From Posidonia oceanica (taxonomy: Eukaryota > Streptophyta > Magnoliopsida > Alismatales > Posidoniaceae): a stretch of 64,000 nt of DNA. The stretch's first letter is position 1, and each line of letters opens with the position of its first letter. The notes beneath the pieces are model-generated. The model saw nothing but the letters and a program-made list of their open reading frames with translations, searched no databases and had not been told where the DNA came from. This document shows positions 47,618-58,932 of this stretch, in pieces. The translations under genes and the position numbers were made by a program. The stretch spans positions 8,249,001-8,313,000 of the forward strand of contig JAZBRS010000013.1 of the NCBI GenBank assembly GCA_037176725.1, written 5' to 3'.

Positions 47618-49079
47618 TGATTTTTGCTTGTTTAACGCCCCTGAACTGTTTTCCTACATTACCTCAGCAAACTTGTTAGTTCATCTAAGGGTATTATTGC
47701 CCCTAGTCCAAAGTGACTTCTGGAAGCTCAGAAACATCCTTAACATTGCGAAATCAAAAAGGTTACGGAAAACTTGTTAACAACCTATATACAATGCATA
47801 TTTTAAGCAAACCTAATGCTATGAATGGGAAAGAAGTCTTAATGCAATGGAGAAGTTAAGGGAAACATAGGTTTTGAATAACAAGTATTGGCCTCAGCTT
47901 TGTTGTCTAAAGATGATATGTCAGACAAGGGACTGTCTCTTCTTGAGATCCCAGTCTTATCTCATAGGCGAATACCAAGCGACCGTCCTAAATAGGAGGG
48001 GTCGAGTACGACACGGAGTCGTAAAATGTCCTAGAGTTTTAGCATCACTAGCCTTTACTTGTTATCAATTTCATGAGATGATGTTGGTTGGGTAGATTTT
48101 ACCCTACTCACTATTTTTGGATTTTTGATTTTATCATTTTTTTGGATTTTTGACTTTATCATTTTTTTTGGATTTTTGACTTTATCATTTTTTTGAATTT
48201 TTTATTTTATCATTTTTTTGGATTTTTGACTTTATCATTTTTTGGATTTTTGATTTTATCATTTTTTTTATTTTTTATTTTATCATTTTTTTGATTTTTG
48301 ATTTTATGGGAGATGAAGAATCCTCCGGGAAGTTGGGAAACTGGAGACCTTATGGTTGGAAAACCTTAACAGTTTGGTCCCTTGTGCATCCTAGAGTCAG
48401 AAAATACCACGGGCTTGCCTTGACACCTAACTGCCCCTAGACCTAGGTCTCTGCCCCTTGCTTCTAATGTGTACAGTGCAGGATGTGGGTAGAAGGAAAG
48501 TCCATACCCTATCCTAAGATGTCGGCTGAAGATTTGAAACCTAAACCCCTCCTAATCCAAGGTTGATTCCAACTGCACTTAATATTCCCCAGCTTTTCAG
48601 TTTTGACTCTTGGACAGCTTCTTTGCTGCCGTCTTTTCCACTCTCTTTCTTTTTCCTTGCACATGGACAGCTTCTTTGCTGCCTTCTTTTCTGCCCCCTT
48701 TTTTTTGCTTTTCTTTTCTAGGTACTTTGGCAAGTAGTCTCACCCTTTCTGAGTGCTCGGTCAATGGATACTCGTTCTTTGATGAACCGAGACACTCTTT
48801 TTATTTGGTACACTCTCCTCTTTTCTGCGCTTCTAGGTTTTGGCCTTAGATGCCTACCCAATTTGTACTAGGGTAATGCGTCTGACTCGAGGGATGTGTG
48901 TGGACTTGTTATTCATGAACTGGGAGGGGGCTCCTTATGATTTTGCCTCTATCTCAGTGTAGGACCATTTCCTTTCCTTCTCCCACAAGGTGTTTGTGGG
49001 GTGAGGCTAAGGCATGATTCCTAGGCTTCAACAGTAGAGGGCCCTTGAGCACGGGTAGTCTAATGGCTCAGTGTGCATA
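47618..49079. other. Spacer between integrase and the orphan cluster
   Basis: No gene seen. At about 48100-48310 lies a T-rich microrepeat, roughly nine copies of TTTTGGATTTTTGACTTTATC with variants. The remaining sequence is of mixed composition with only short open frames. It separates the end of the sense genes from the antisense gene block. Confidence 0.55.
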
Positions 49080-50359
49080 TCAAGGGTAGTACCTTTTGAG
49101 GTACAATGCATTCCAAGGATATTCAAGCCTAGTGCCATCCTCTCTGGCCAAACAATAGGCATTGCCCGGATATGCCTCAACCACCAAGTATGTTCCTTCC
49201 CAATTTGGTCTCAGTTTCCCATGCTTGCGAGGAAGGATTTCTTTAAGCACCCATTCACCAATATTGAATTTACGTTCAATTACTTTCTTCTTATATGCTC
49301 TTGCAAGTCGTTCTTGTAGAGGCGTGCATGCTCAGCTGCTTGCAACCGCTTCTCATCTAGCAAATCCAACTGTAGACTTAATAATTGCCTCTTATCCTCG
49401 GCAGTTATCTCATTGTCGAGTTGTATCCTGGATGAGGGGACCATGACCTCAAATGGGACTACCGTCTCCATACCATAAGTAAGCGCAAACGGGGTTTGGC
49501 CCGTAGGCGTTCTTATGGAGGTTTGATAGGCCCACAAGGTATCAATTAGCTTATCTGTCCAGTCATGTCCCTTGGCTCCTTCTACCGTTTTCTTAAGGAT
49601 TCGGATTAATGTTTTATTAGTAGCTTCAGCTTGCCCATTACCTTGGGGGTAATATGGCGATGAATGATGCAAATCGATCTTAAACTTCTTACAGAGCTTT
49701 TTGAAGTCTTGGGATACGAAGATTGCACCATTGTCTACTACCAATTTCTTTGGGATCCCGAACCTTGAGAGGATATACTTCCGCACGAACTTGCAAAGAT
49801 TTGAAGCTTTGATTTCAGTGAACGCCTCCGCTTCAGCCCATTTGGTGAAGTACTCAGTGGCTGTGAGGATGAACCTATTCTGCTTTTCAGTGTCGAATGG
49901 TCCCACGACATCAAATGCCCACATGGAGAAAGGCCACACCGCTTGAGTCGGATTCAACTCTAATGCAGGCGCATGTATTCTGTCTGCATGGATCTGGTAC
50001 TGCTTGCACCTTCTCACTTTGTTTGCGCAATCTGCCTCCATTGTGGGCCAGTAGTACCCTCTACGCAGTATCATTTTTGCCATGAACTGAGAACTGATGT
50101 GTCCTCCACATATGCCTTCATGCATTTCTCCGATGATAACTTCAACCTCCTCATAAGTGACATAGTGTAGCTCTATTCCGCTGAAAGACCTTTTGAAAAG
50201 GACCCCGGCTCTCATGAAGTATCTTGTAGCCATCCTCCGAACTGCCTCTTTGTCCTGTGAAGTTGCGTAGTTGGGGAAGATCCCGTCTTGAATGTAGTTC
50301 TGGATGTCAAAGAACCATGGGTTCCCGTCATCCTCTATGTTGTAGCAAACTTCAAACAT
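49080..50359 (-). pseudogene. int: Integrase of element C
   Basis: Minus-strand frame from 50359 to 49280. The N-terminal zinc-binding part has HEGICGGH and VRRCKQYQ, with Tyr where the last zinc ligand Cys is expected. The catalytic core has all three acidic residues: Asp in MWAFDVVGPF, Asp in LVVDNGAIF and Glu in GNGQAEATNK, the last two with 35 residues between them, as in Ty3/gypsy D,D35E integrases. The frame stops at 49280 after an apparent one-base loss. The C-terminal part continues in another frame to about 49080. The enzyme would insert the cDNA. The zinc-ligand change and frame break suggest a dead copy. Confidence 0.92.
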
Positions 50360-50417
50360 GCCTACCCTTGATTCCCCAACTTTTCATCTAAGCTCCACGG
50401 CCCATGGCTCAGTTGAG

Positions 50418-51419
50418 TCAATGGCAGGTATCCCGTGCTGCTGAACCATTATTGTTTGCTCCCGAATATTGATGGGGAACCCAATTGAGGAAGCCAGCGA
50501 AGCGAGCATCCGCTAGTAGGTTATGACTCCGAAGGGTGTGGACGTACACCACTTGCTGAAACCGTGCCAATAGGAGGCGTGCAATGCCTTTGTATTCTTC
50601 TAGCCTTAGGTTGAGGGTTCTATATTTGTTCAGAACTTGTCTTAGAACCAATTGGGAGTCTCCGATAAGTTTCAACCGCTTTGCCCCTAGCTCTAGTGCT
50701 AGGCGTAGTCCGAGGATCAAGGCCTCGTATTCTGCAACATTATTGGTATTTGCGGCGAAGTTTAGCTGTACGGCTCGAGGAATGAGAACTCTTTCAAGAG
50801 TGAGAAATGCTACTCCGATGCCTGCCCCTTGTCTGTTGAGTGCTCCATCAAAGTAGAGAGTCCATTGTTGAGTGGGAGACTCGGTGGCTTGTATTTCCAG
50901 TATCTCCTCATCGGGGAAGTCTGTTCGGACTGGTTGATAATCTTCTATTGGTAGTTCTGCCAGGTGATCTGCGATGGCTTGCCCCTTGACTGCCTTCTGG
51001 GACACATATTGCAAGTCGAATTCAGTGAGGAGGAGTTGCCACCTTGACAATCTTCCAGAGAGGGCTGGCTTCTCGAACATATATTTGATTGGGTCCATTT
51101 TGCCAATGTAACAGACTTTATGGGCTAGGAAGTAGTGTCTCAACTTTTGAGATGCCCATACCAAGGCCAAGCAGTGCTTTTCTATGACTGTATACTTCTC
51201 TTCATAACCCAGGAAAGTTCTACTCAGATAGTAGATAGCTTTTTCCTTCTTCCCATCCTCATCATGTTGAGCTAGCACTACCCCTATTGATGATGCAGTG
51301 GCTACCACATAGAGTAGCAAACGCTTCCCTGACATAGGCGCTGACAAGACTGGGACAGTCATGAGATATGCTTTGAGTTCATCAAAAGCTTTCTGGCATT
51401 TCTCATCCCAGGTGAATTC
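50418..51419 (-). pseudogene. RT-linked RNase H plus second (archaeal-type) RNase H of element C
   Basis: Open from 51362 to 50418. The first part (LLLYVVATASSIGVVLAQHD, ALVWASQKLRHYF) is the RNase H that normally follows Ty3/gypsy RT, followed by a linker (FDLQYVSQKAVKGQAIADHL). The second part has WTLYFDGALNRQGAGIGVAF, NVAEYEALILGL and LKLIGDSQLVLRQV, with Asp, Glu and Asp at catalytic positions; this is the extra RNase H that marks the Tat lineage. It degrades the RNA strand in reverse transcription. Stops separate it from RT above and integrase below. Confidence 0.9.
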
Positions 51420-52300
51420 CCTTCCTCCCTTCAGTAACTCATAAAATGGCTTACATCAATCTGCATGCTGTGAGATGAATCTCCTGATGAACTGTAAGCG
51501 GCCAATAAGTCCCCTGAGTTCCTTGATGTTTCGGGGCAGAGGCATCTATGCTATTGCTCTGGCCTTCTGTGGGTCCACCTCGATTCCTCTTTTACTGATG
51601 ATGAAGCCCAGTAGCTTCCTAGCAGTTACCCCAAACACACATTTCTTTAAGTTCATTTTCAGCTGATATTGCCTTGCTCTACTCAGTACCCTTCTTAGTG
51701 CCTCAAAGTGTGCCTCCCTTGTTCTTGATTTGACCAAGATATCGTCAACATACACTTCCATGCAATCGTGCATCATGTCGTGGAAGATGGCCATCATCGC
51801 TCTCTGACATGTTGCGTCGGCGTTCTTGAGACCGAATGGCATGACTACGTAGCAGTATGTCCCCCATGGTGTGATGAACGACGTCTTCTCTTGGTCCTCC
51901 TCTGCTAGCTTAATCTGGTTGTAACCGGAGAAACCATCCATGAAAGATAGTATCTCAAATCCTGCTGTATTGTCTACTATCAAGTCAATATGTGGCAAAG
52001 GGAAGTCATCCTTGGGACAGGCGGCGTTGAGGTTGCGATAGTCAATGCAAACCCGAACCTTCCCGTCCTTTTTGGCCACTGGTACTATATTTGAGACCCA
52101 ACTGGGGTACACAACCACTCTGATGAATTTTGCTTTGTGGAGCTTGTCAATTTCTTCTTTGACTTTGAGGGCGAGTTCTAGCCTTAGCTTCTACTTGACG
52201 GGCTTGGTTCCAGAGTTTAGTTGAAGCAAGTGTTCCACTAGGGCTGATTGCAGTCCAGGCATATCCTCATATTTCAAGGCTAGTACATCCACAAATTCTT
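51420..52300 (-). pseudogene. Reverse transcriptase of element C
   Basis: Motifs in order on the minus strand: EDMPGL (about 52270), a TAG at 52191-52193, then YPSWVSNIVPVAKKDGKVRV, CIDYRNLNAACPKDDFPLP, FMDGFSGYNQI, TPWGTYCYVVMPFGLKNADA and the catalytic EVYVDDILVKS, ending near FGVTARKLLGF. A stop at 51546 and another near 51455 break the frame before RNase H. It would copy element RNA into DNA. All catalytic motifs remain, but the nonsense codons make it inactive as read. Confidence 0.92.
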
Positions 52301-52892
52301 TCAAGATTTGGACCATTTCCCCCTGCTCTTTTGAGCTCAGGCTTGCACTTATGAGTATTAGTCTTGGCTCTTCGGTGGTTCCCAGATTGACCTCCACGGT
52401 CTCTTCTTCAGCTGCCTTAGTTTGCTCATCATATTTGTCCATGAGGTGCTTAAGGAGGTCTGAGTCGGCCTCATGATCTTCTTCCTCATCACTGCAGCTA
52501 ACCAGCTCATACGCCTCTATTCCTGCACACCTCCCAAATCGATCAAACTCTTCTACTAGGAAGACAATGTTAGCAGTAGCCAGCTCCTGAGGCAATGCCT
52601 CTGTGTATTGACACACGCGCACAGTTTTGGAAGCGATGGTCGAAGTTGACCGCGAGCTACTAGAACTAACATGGTGATCCTCTCCCTTATTGAAAATAGA
52701 AAGTAAATTACCTTTATTCCTAGGAAATGAAAACAATGCAAAATTAAACAAAGTTTTATTTACAGCATCTAGGGGGATGCCCCTAGAGTTACCTCCATTA
52801 GTAGAGGTAGGAGCCTCTCTAGGCGGACTCGTCAGGATTGACGTTCCCATCATCTTCGAGAAGCTCATAGTCGGCCCCGGGATCGGGGTCAA
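52301..52892 (-). pseudogene. Protease-RT linker of element C, possible intron region
   Basis: Open frame upstream of RT with acidic stretches (SCSDEEEDHEADSDLLKHLM) and no known domain. It overlaps the end of the protease frame (stop at 52819) in a different frame. T-rich sequence ending TTTCATTTCCTAG lies near 52719-52735 and a GGAGGTAACTC donor-like site near 52796. Ogre elements are known to have an intron between protease and RT, so the frame change here may be an intron, not decay. Confidence 0.5.
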
Positions 52893-54393
52893 CTTCAGGT
52901 CTCTGAGGTTGTAGCCCTTCAGAGAGATCAGCCGTGAGGCGGCGGACCCTGTCTACAAGTCGTTGTGATTGCCCCGGCCTTTGCTCCAAAGAGGAAGAGA
53001 TGTCTGGAGCTGGAGGAGGCGGAGGCTTGGAAGCGGCGGTGCCGGAAGAGGAGGGAGAAGAAGAAAGAGGTGGCCGATCCGGAGGTTCGAGGGCCGGTGC
53101 GCCTAACAGTGGTGGCAGCGATATTGCAGTCTGACCTTCGTGAGGTTTTGCTGGCAACTCTTCTACAGTCTGACCTTCGTGAGGTTTTGCTGCTACAATC
53201 TGGCCTTCATGTGGCTCTGCTGTCAATTCCCTTGCAGTCTGACCTTTGTGAGGCTCTGCTGGTAATTCAAGTGTTTGGAATAAGCCGAAAATGTTTACGT
53301 CGACTGTGTCCTCTGCACTTTGGAGAGTGTGTTTGGTTGATTGCGCCAAAATAATATTTCGCAGGGGGGATGAAATCGGGTCAAATATCCCTATGCTGGT
53401 AAAATGTCCTTGTAGATTCCACTGTAGTGGTCGTCCGTCGGGGAACTGGTTGAAACCGAGTCCTCCCCTTCCTTCTCTGTCACAGGCCTTCACTGGCTCC
53501 TTCATTCCCTTTCCTTCTGGGCCTAAGCCCTGGCCTTTCTTGTAGGCAATTCTCCTCATGATTTCCCATCCCACATTAATGGACGGTCTTTTGCTTTTGG
53601 AGGGTTCCTTCTTCTTGTGAAATAGCCTAGGCCTGGCCCACTTGTCCCTCAGCTCGACTATAGACACTACATTCTTACCTTTTTCGGTGCGGGTCAGCTT
53701 CTCTCGCACACTGAACTGGTGCGGCAGGTATATCACATTTGCCTCTGCTTCTTGGCTTGGTGTGTCTCCTGCTATCTTGATGATTTTCCCATCGTGTGGG
53801 AATTTTAGGCATTGGTGCCAAGGATGTCTCCCCAGGATGATCTGATATGGGACATTGACGTTTATGACGATTAGTTGGGTTAGAACTTGAGCTGGTCCTA
53901 TCCCTATCTTTGTGGTCCACTTGCCATGCGCTTTTCTTTTGCTGTCATCATACCCGGCAATCGTCATATCAATGGGGGTTAAGGAGGCCTCATTCACGCT
54001 CAAGGCTCGTATTGTATTCAACGAGCAAATGTTCATTGATGCACCAATATCTATGAGCACTTCAAAAATTAAGTGATTGTTTATAGAAATGGTTACATTC
54101 AATGGAGCTTTTCTCCTCTCTATTGGTGCCAACTCGCTATCAGCAAAGGTAATGATTGGTTCTACAAAGGCTGCTGTAGTTATGATATGGAGTTCCTCTG
54201 CTGGCATGTCTGGGGCAACTTGGGCCTTCTCTAGCACTTCTAGCAGAGCTTTCCGGTGTTCGTTTGAGCTGTTTATGAGGTCATAGATCGAGATCTTGGC
54301 CTGCGTCTTCTTCAATTGCTCTTGGATGTCATATTCTGCCGACCTGGGTCCTACTTCAGGTCTGACCGGCTCTGCTTGCTCTGCTGGTGGCAT
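52819..54393 (-). pseudogene. Aspartic protease and G-patch region of element C
   Basis: 524-codon open frame. About residues 20-60 match the conserved Tat linker (YDIQEQLKKTQAKISIYDLI). About residues 100-200 are an aspartic protease, with active-site-like VLIDIGASMNICS and the later VPYQIILGRHPW. About residues 265-310 are a G-patch-like stretch: NVGWEIMRRIAYKKGQGLGP, then KGMKEPVKACDREGRGGLGF. The C-terminal part is Pro/Ser-rich, with several copies of AEPHEGQT-type repeats. The protease would cut the polyprotein; G-patches bind RNA or helicases in other proteins. The frame is intact, unlike most of C, but the usual DTG/DSG triad reads DIG, so activity is doubtful. Confidence 0.85.
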
Positions 54394-54537
54394 GATTCAA
54401 TTTGACAGCCTCCCTCCTCTGGTGATGGGTGCAGCAGCCTCATTTCCTTTAGATGCTCCCTTCTTGAGCGGCCAGGCGAAGATGGACTCCCTCCGTATAG
54501 ATCCGTCGAGCTCTAGTGGCTTTGTGGCCCTAGCTTG

Positions 54538-55281
54538 CTACTCTGTTGGCACTCGAAAGATTGGGGATGATGGAGTAGTAGTGCTCCGAAGTACTGAAGT
54601 GCTGAGAGCCGATAATTGACTTGATGGTGGCCTTGCTGCTTTGAAGATTGGGGAGACTGGTGGTGATAGCAACTTGGGATCCCATAGCGGTGATTTTCTC
54701 CATGGCAGATGTTGTGACTCCTCCTCTTCCCGAAGGATTGCAATTTGTGGCTCTGGCATCTTGAATGTGCATAGAATCCCTGGTCGGTTGGCTGGAATGC
54801 TAACAACTGCTCCTTGGTATTTGAATTTTAGCATTTGATGAACCGAAGATGCTACAGCCCCGACCTCTGCTAGCCAAGACCTCCCTAGGATGAGTCACTC
54901 CAGGACTTCCTCCTTCATAATGATCACTAAAGTAATACTGGTAAAAGGACCGACTGTGATTTCCATGGGTATTGTTCCTAGTGCCAATTTCTCTTTCTGA
55001 TCAAACCCAGTGCATATAAAGGGAGTCCTATCTAGCTCGCCCTCATTTAGCCCTAAGCTCCGGAGTGTGGAGAGAGAACTGAGGCTTCGGCTTGCTCCAG
55101 TGTCAACCAATACTCCTTGCAGTACATTATCATTGATGCCCACTATGATGACAAGAGGCAGCTCTTGCTTATGTGGGGGCGGAAGCTCCGAATCTTTGAA
55201 GACAATATTTTCCCGTTCAAATTGCTGATTGGCTTTTTGAACTTGGCTTTCCTCCTCTATGTCTTCTTGTGGTTCCTCCAC
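54538..55281 (-). pseudogene. Extra upstream protease-like domain of element C
   Basis: Frame 55281-54895 contains VIIVGINDNVLQGVLVDTGA with SRSLSSLSTLRSL, a textbook DTG(A) aspartic-protease active site. It is followed after one in-frame TGA (54895) by ILGRSWLAEVGA, the usual C-terminal ILGR motif of this fold, and then runs to 54538. It lies between gag and the canonical protease at 54.0 kb, so C has two protease-like domains in tandem. Element B has the same one (LVDTGASRSACS, 18.7 kb). The second copy may have a structural role, or may be the active one given DTG here and DIG in the other. Confidence 0.8.
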
Positions 55282-55299
55282 TACTGCTGTGAGGTTGAA

Positions 55300-57221
55300 C
55301 TAGCTAAGGAGCTCCTTCACTGTCAGTCCCTCGTCTGCCTCATTGTCCCAATCATCATCCGAGATTATTCCCCAGTGTTCAGCTTGACTGTCCCAGTCCT
55401 CTTCTAGTACGACATGGTTGTCCCAGTCCTTTAATGTTAGCAGATTAGGGAGTTGCTCGTCCTGGAATGCCATGACTTGGTGCTTGGGGAGAGGGTCGCT
55501 GTAGACTTGTTGAGACATCCCTGTCTGCTTTCTTTGTTTGGCTCTTTTGACCAGGACATCCCATTCAAACACATCTGCCTCCACCATGTCATAGACTATG
55601 TCCCTGAAAATCCAGCAGTCACTGATGTTGTGGCCATGCATTCTATGGAACGGGCAGTATTTCTTCCGGTCACAATTCAGCAATTCAGGCCTAGCTGGCA
55701 GGAATTCGAGTGCTTTTGTTTTTTCTAGTTCTATGAACATATCTGCCAGCGTGACTGGTAGAGGAGGGTAATGGTCTCTTCTTCCCTTTTTGTGTGGTAA
55801 TGGAGCGGGAACATTATGATAACCGTTCCCATTCCCAGTGTTGTTGGGGGGATTTCTGTGTTGGCCTGGCCATTTTGATTACCCCTAGTCCATTGCTGCC
55901 GGGGAGCATTCCACATAGGGCGGATCTGTTGCTGAGGGGGAGTGTTATTCCATGCCTGCTGCTGCTGAGGAGGGCGGCCCCATGTTTGCTGTTGCTGAGG
56001 AGAAGGGTGGCTCCATGGTGGCTGCTGCTGAGGAGGAGGGTGGCTCCATGGTGGCTGCTGTGAAGCTAGTATAGCCCTTTGTTCAAACGGCCTGGGTGCG
56101 GGGCTCATCTTGTTGACGACTTCGGTCACTCCCTCTACCACCTGTGCTTTTCGGCTTTTCTTTGGCTCCTCCATGAATTCATGCAGATTTTCTTTGACGG
56201 AAGCCGCCACTTCGTACAAAACCGTTACATTGGGGCAATAGGCATTCACTAGCCCCTTCTTCATTGGTCCAGTGGTGTTTGCAATGAGGGTCTGGACCAC
56301 TTGTCTCTCCGGATTGGTCAGCCCTGATCTGACCGCCATTTCCAGCCACCTGTTGGCAAATGTTACCCAGCTTTCGCCTTGCTTCATGACCTCCTTGCTT
56401 AGGTCATGGAAGGTTGGCTTGGGGTCTATCTTGTGCTGGTATTTTGTGAGGAAGCTCTCTCTGATTTTATCAAAGCTGCTGAGGTCTTCCTTGGAGAGAG
56501 TGAGAAACCAATCCATGGGCTCTCCCTCAAGTGAGTAGAAGAATAGGTGTACCACAAGCCCCAAATCATGAAAGTAGGGGGCGGACTCCATTTGGAACCG
56601 CACTAGGTGACTGAGTGGGTTAGTGGTTCCGTTGAACTTGGGAGTCTTCAGGTACTTGAAGCCTAGAGGTAATCTGAACGGGGGAAATCGGCTCATGTCA
56701 AAGTTTGCCGGAGCTTGGGTATGTACCCCTAATGCACTGAGCATTTTTCTCATCTCATCCAAATTTGTTATCCCAGCTGATGGGGTCGGGACATGTGAAT
56801 TGAAGGACGGATGGTTCTGCTGCTGATGGAGGTAGCTGTTGCAGAAATGTTGAGGTGCGACATGCTCGTATCGCGGGGGAGATGCCTGGTGGTAGTGATG
56901 ATCTGGCCAAAGCTGATTGCTTGGCAGAGGTGGTTGGGGATGTCTTAGATAGACTCCTTCCTTGTATTTGCCATGTGGCATGTAATTGTGTTCCTGAATC
57001 AAGGGGTTGGCCCTTGAGTTATAAGCTCCGTTGAGCGCTGTGCCCTGACCTGGGTGGTTTGTGTCCGGCGGTGGGTTGCCATTTTGTCCCTGGTATAGAT
57101 CTTCAGGGGTATGGTCCGCAACTAGCCTTCGTTGTCCTTCACCGAGATGGGGTGGCTGCTGGAGGTTGTTTAGAAATGGCCTCGTTTGGGCTGCTGTCTC
57201 TTCGTTTAAGAACTGGTACAT
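55300..57221 (-). pseudogene. gag: gag of element C
   Basis: Starts MYQFLNEETAAQTRPFLNNL at 57221. The N-terminal 170 residues are rich in Pro, His and Asn. The gag core (about residues 180-340) has FDMSRFPPFRLPLGFKYLKT, GLVVHLFFYSLEGEPMDWF and FLTKYQHKIDP. A Gln/Pro/Trp-rich repeat (WSHPPPQQQP type, about 56070-55900) follows. One frame change near 55820 moves into the frame 55740-55300, with the knuckle-like YCPFHRMHGHNISDCW and an acidic tail. A TAG at 55300 ends it before the first protease-like domain. It is homologous to the gag of element B (60.3-61.8 kb). It would form the particle shell. Confidence 0.9.
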
Positions 57222-58911
57222 GGCTCTATACTAGATTGAGTCCGGATCTAAGGCTTCTCCGGTGATTGGGTGGTAGATTGTAGGCTCCTCTCCCGAGGTA
57301 CTTGCTGAGTCTGACCTCTCTCTTTCTAGCTGATCAGCTTCATGGATTTGGTTCATCATTGCTGCAGCGTTTGAGATGGAATTGGCTTCAGGACGTAATA
57401 CGCCTCAGGGTATGGCGTATAATGTTGGACGCACAATTTCAAGCGTACAACCCCCTTAACAGTATTCCTCCTGTCTGCTCCTGTCTTTTCTTTTCTGCTT
57501 TTCCTTTCTCTCCTTTTCCTCTCTTTTTTCCTATTTTCTTTTTTTTTCTGCTCTCTTTTTTTTCTGATTTTTTTTTTCCTCTCTTTTTTTTTATATGATT
57601 TTTCTTTTTTTGTGTTTTGGCTTTTCTCTTTTTTTTTCTCTTTTTGAAGGATTTACAAATGCAAAGGAAAAGAAATTACAAAAACTTGGAAATTTTAATA
57701 CAGATTCCTAAAAAAAAGGAAGTAAAAATAAAACAAAACTGTCACTGTTATGGGTTTTTCCAATGTCTTCCCCTGTCAAACAAATCACAAAGGAGTTAAA
57801 AATATAACTGCCACACAAAGAATGCGTTAGACGCTTGACCTTCTGCGTATAACGTTAAACGCAGAGATCTTAGCGGCCAGCGCCCTCTTTCAGAGAACTG
57901 CACAGAAACACTTTCAAACAGCGATTTAAGGTTTTAAGTTTTGTTTTCACTTTGAGATTAGTGCTTTAAACCTGTTGTAGCTCTCTGGGTTCCTTAAGGC
58001 TTAGGTATGGCTTTTTTTGGAATTTCTAAGGCTCCTCACAAGATAGGTGAATATGATTGGTACTACCCCTACCTCAACTCCTGAGGATGCTAGGGGGAGC
58101 CTGAATACACTTAGGTCCCTACCCCGTAGAGGTAGAGCCCAGTGCACTCGGGATTGATCGGGTCACTCACGTATCCACACACAAATGCAATAAACAAACC
58201 ACTGAAAGGGGGAGGGAGGAATACAAGTCAAGGCTTGAGGTTCTAATTATCTTTTCACAAATGGCCAAGGAAGAAGAAGGGCCCTAGTAAAAGATAATGA
58301 CAATACAACTACCTTTCCTAAGCCCTTTGCAACAGAGGTGCTTGGGACCTAGATGATTACTTATATAACCCAAGAAATGACACAAGCAATTAGTTCCCAA
58401 TGAGGGCCATGCAAGTCATATAAAAAGATTTGATTTTTTTGTTATTTTTTGCAAAGCACCCAAAGAAACTGAAGTTCCGGTCCCTACGGCAGAGCCGATC
58501 ACCTCACACCTCAATTCTTCGGGCCAGTTATAACAAGGAAAACTAAAAGAAATTTTAAAACAGAAGGGTTTCTGTTCAGTAGTCGTTAGACGCGGATATT
58601 GCAGCGTCCAATGTTAGACACGCCAGATCACGCGTATAACGTACTGACAATATTTTTTCAGAAAAAGCAGTAATTTTTACAGATCACCCCCACGCTCGAG
58701 AATCCAGAGAGAAGGGGGAGGTGATTTCAGTTATTGAAACGTAGAAAACAAACGGAAAAGATCACGACGCCTCAAAACACTACGAGGAATTTCGCCGCTT
58801 CTTTAAAACATACGAGAAAATAAGAAACTAAAACTAAACTAAGAATGTCAATAACGAAGGAGGAAGAAGAAAGGAAGGGTTTACTTACCTTGCATGGGGG
58901 CACATTTAGCC
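57222..58911 (-). other. Leader of element C with three palindrome clusters
   Basis: Non-coding stretch between PBS and gag with a long T-rich run (57480-57650). Palindrome-family sites: GACGTAATACGC (57392-57403), GCGTATAATGTTGGACGC (57415-57432), GCGTACAAC (57443-57451); GCGTTAGACGC (57824-57834), GCGTATAACGTTAAACGC (57845-57862); CGTTAGACGC (58584-58593), GCGTCCAATGTTAGACAC (58604-58621), GCGTATAACG (58632-58641). A strong splice donor CAAG|GTAAGTA lies on the minus strand at 58892-58881, close to the PBS. Confidence 0.65.
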
Positions 58912-58931
58912 GTCCCATCGTGATCGCCAGA
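58912..58931 (-). other. Candidate primer-binding site of element C
   Basis: On the minus strand, directly after the right LTR, CTGGCGATCACGATGGGACG begins two bases from the LTR end. TGGCGA is complementary to a tRNA CCA end. I cannot name the tRNA. Confidence 0.5.
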
Positions 58932-58932
58932 C

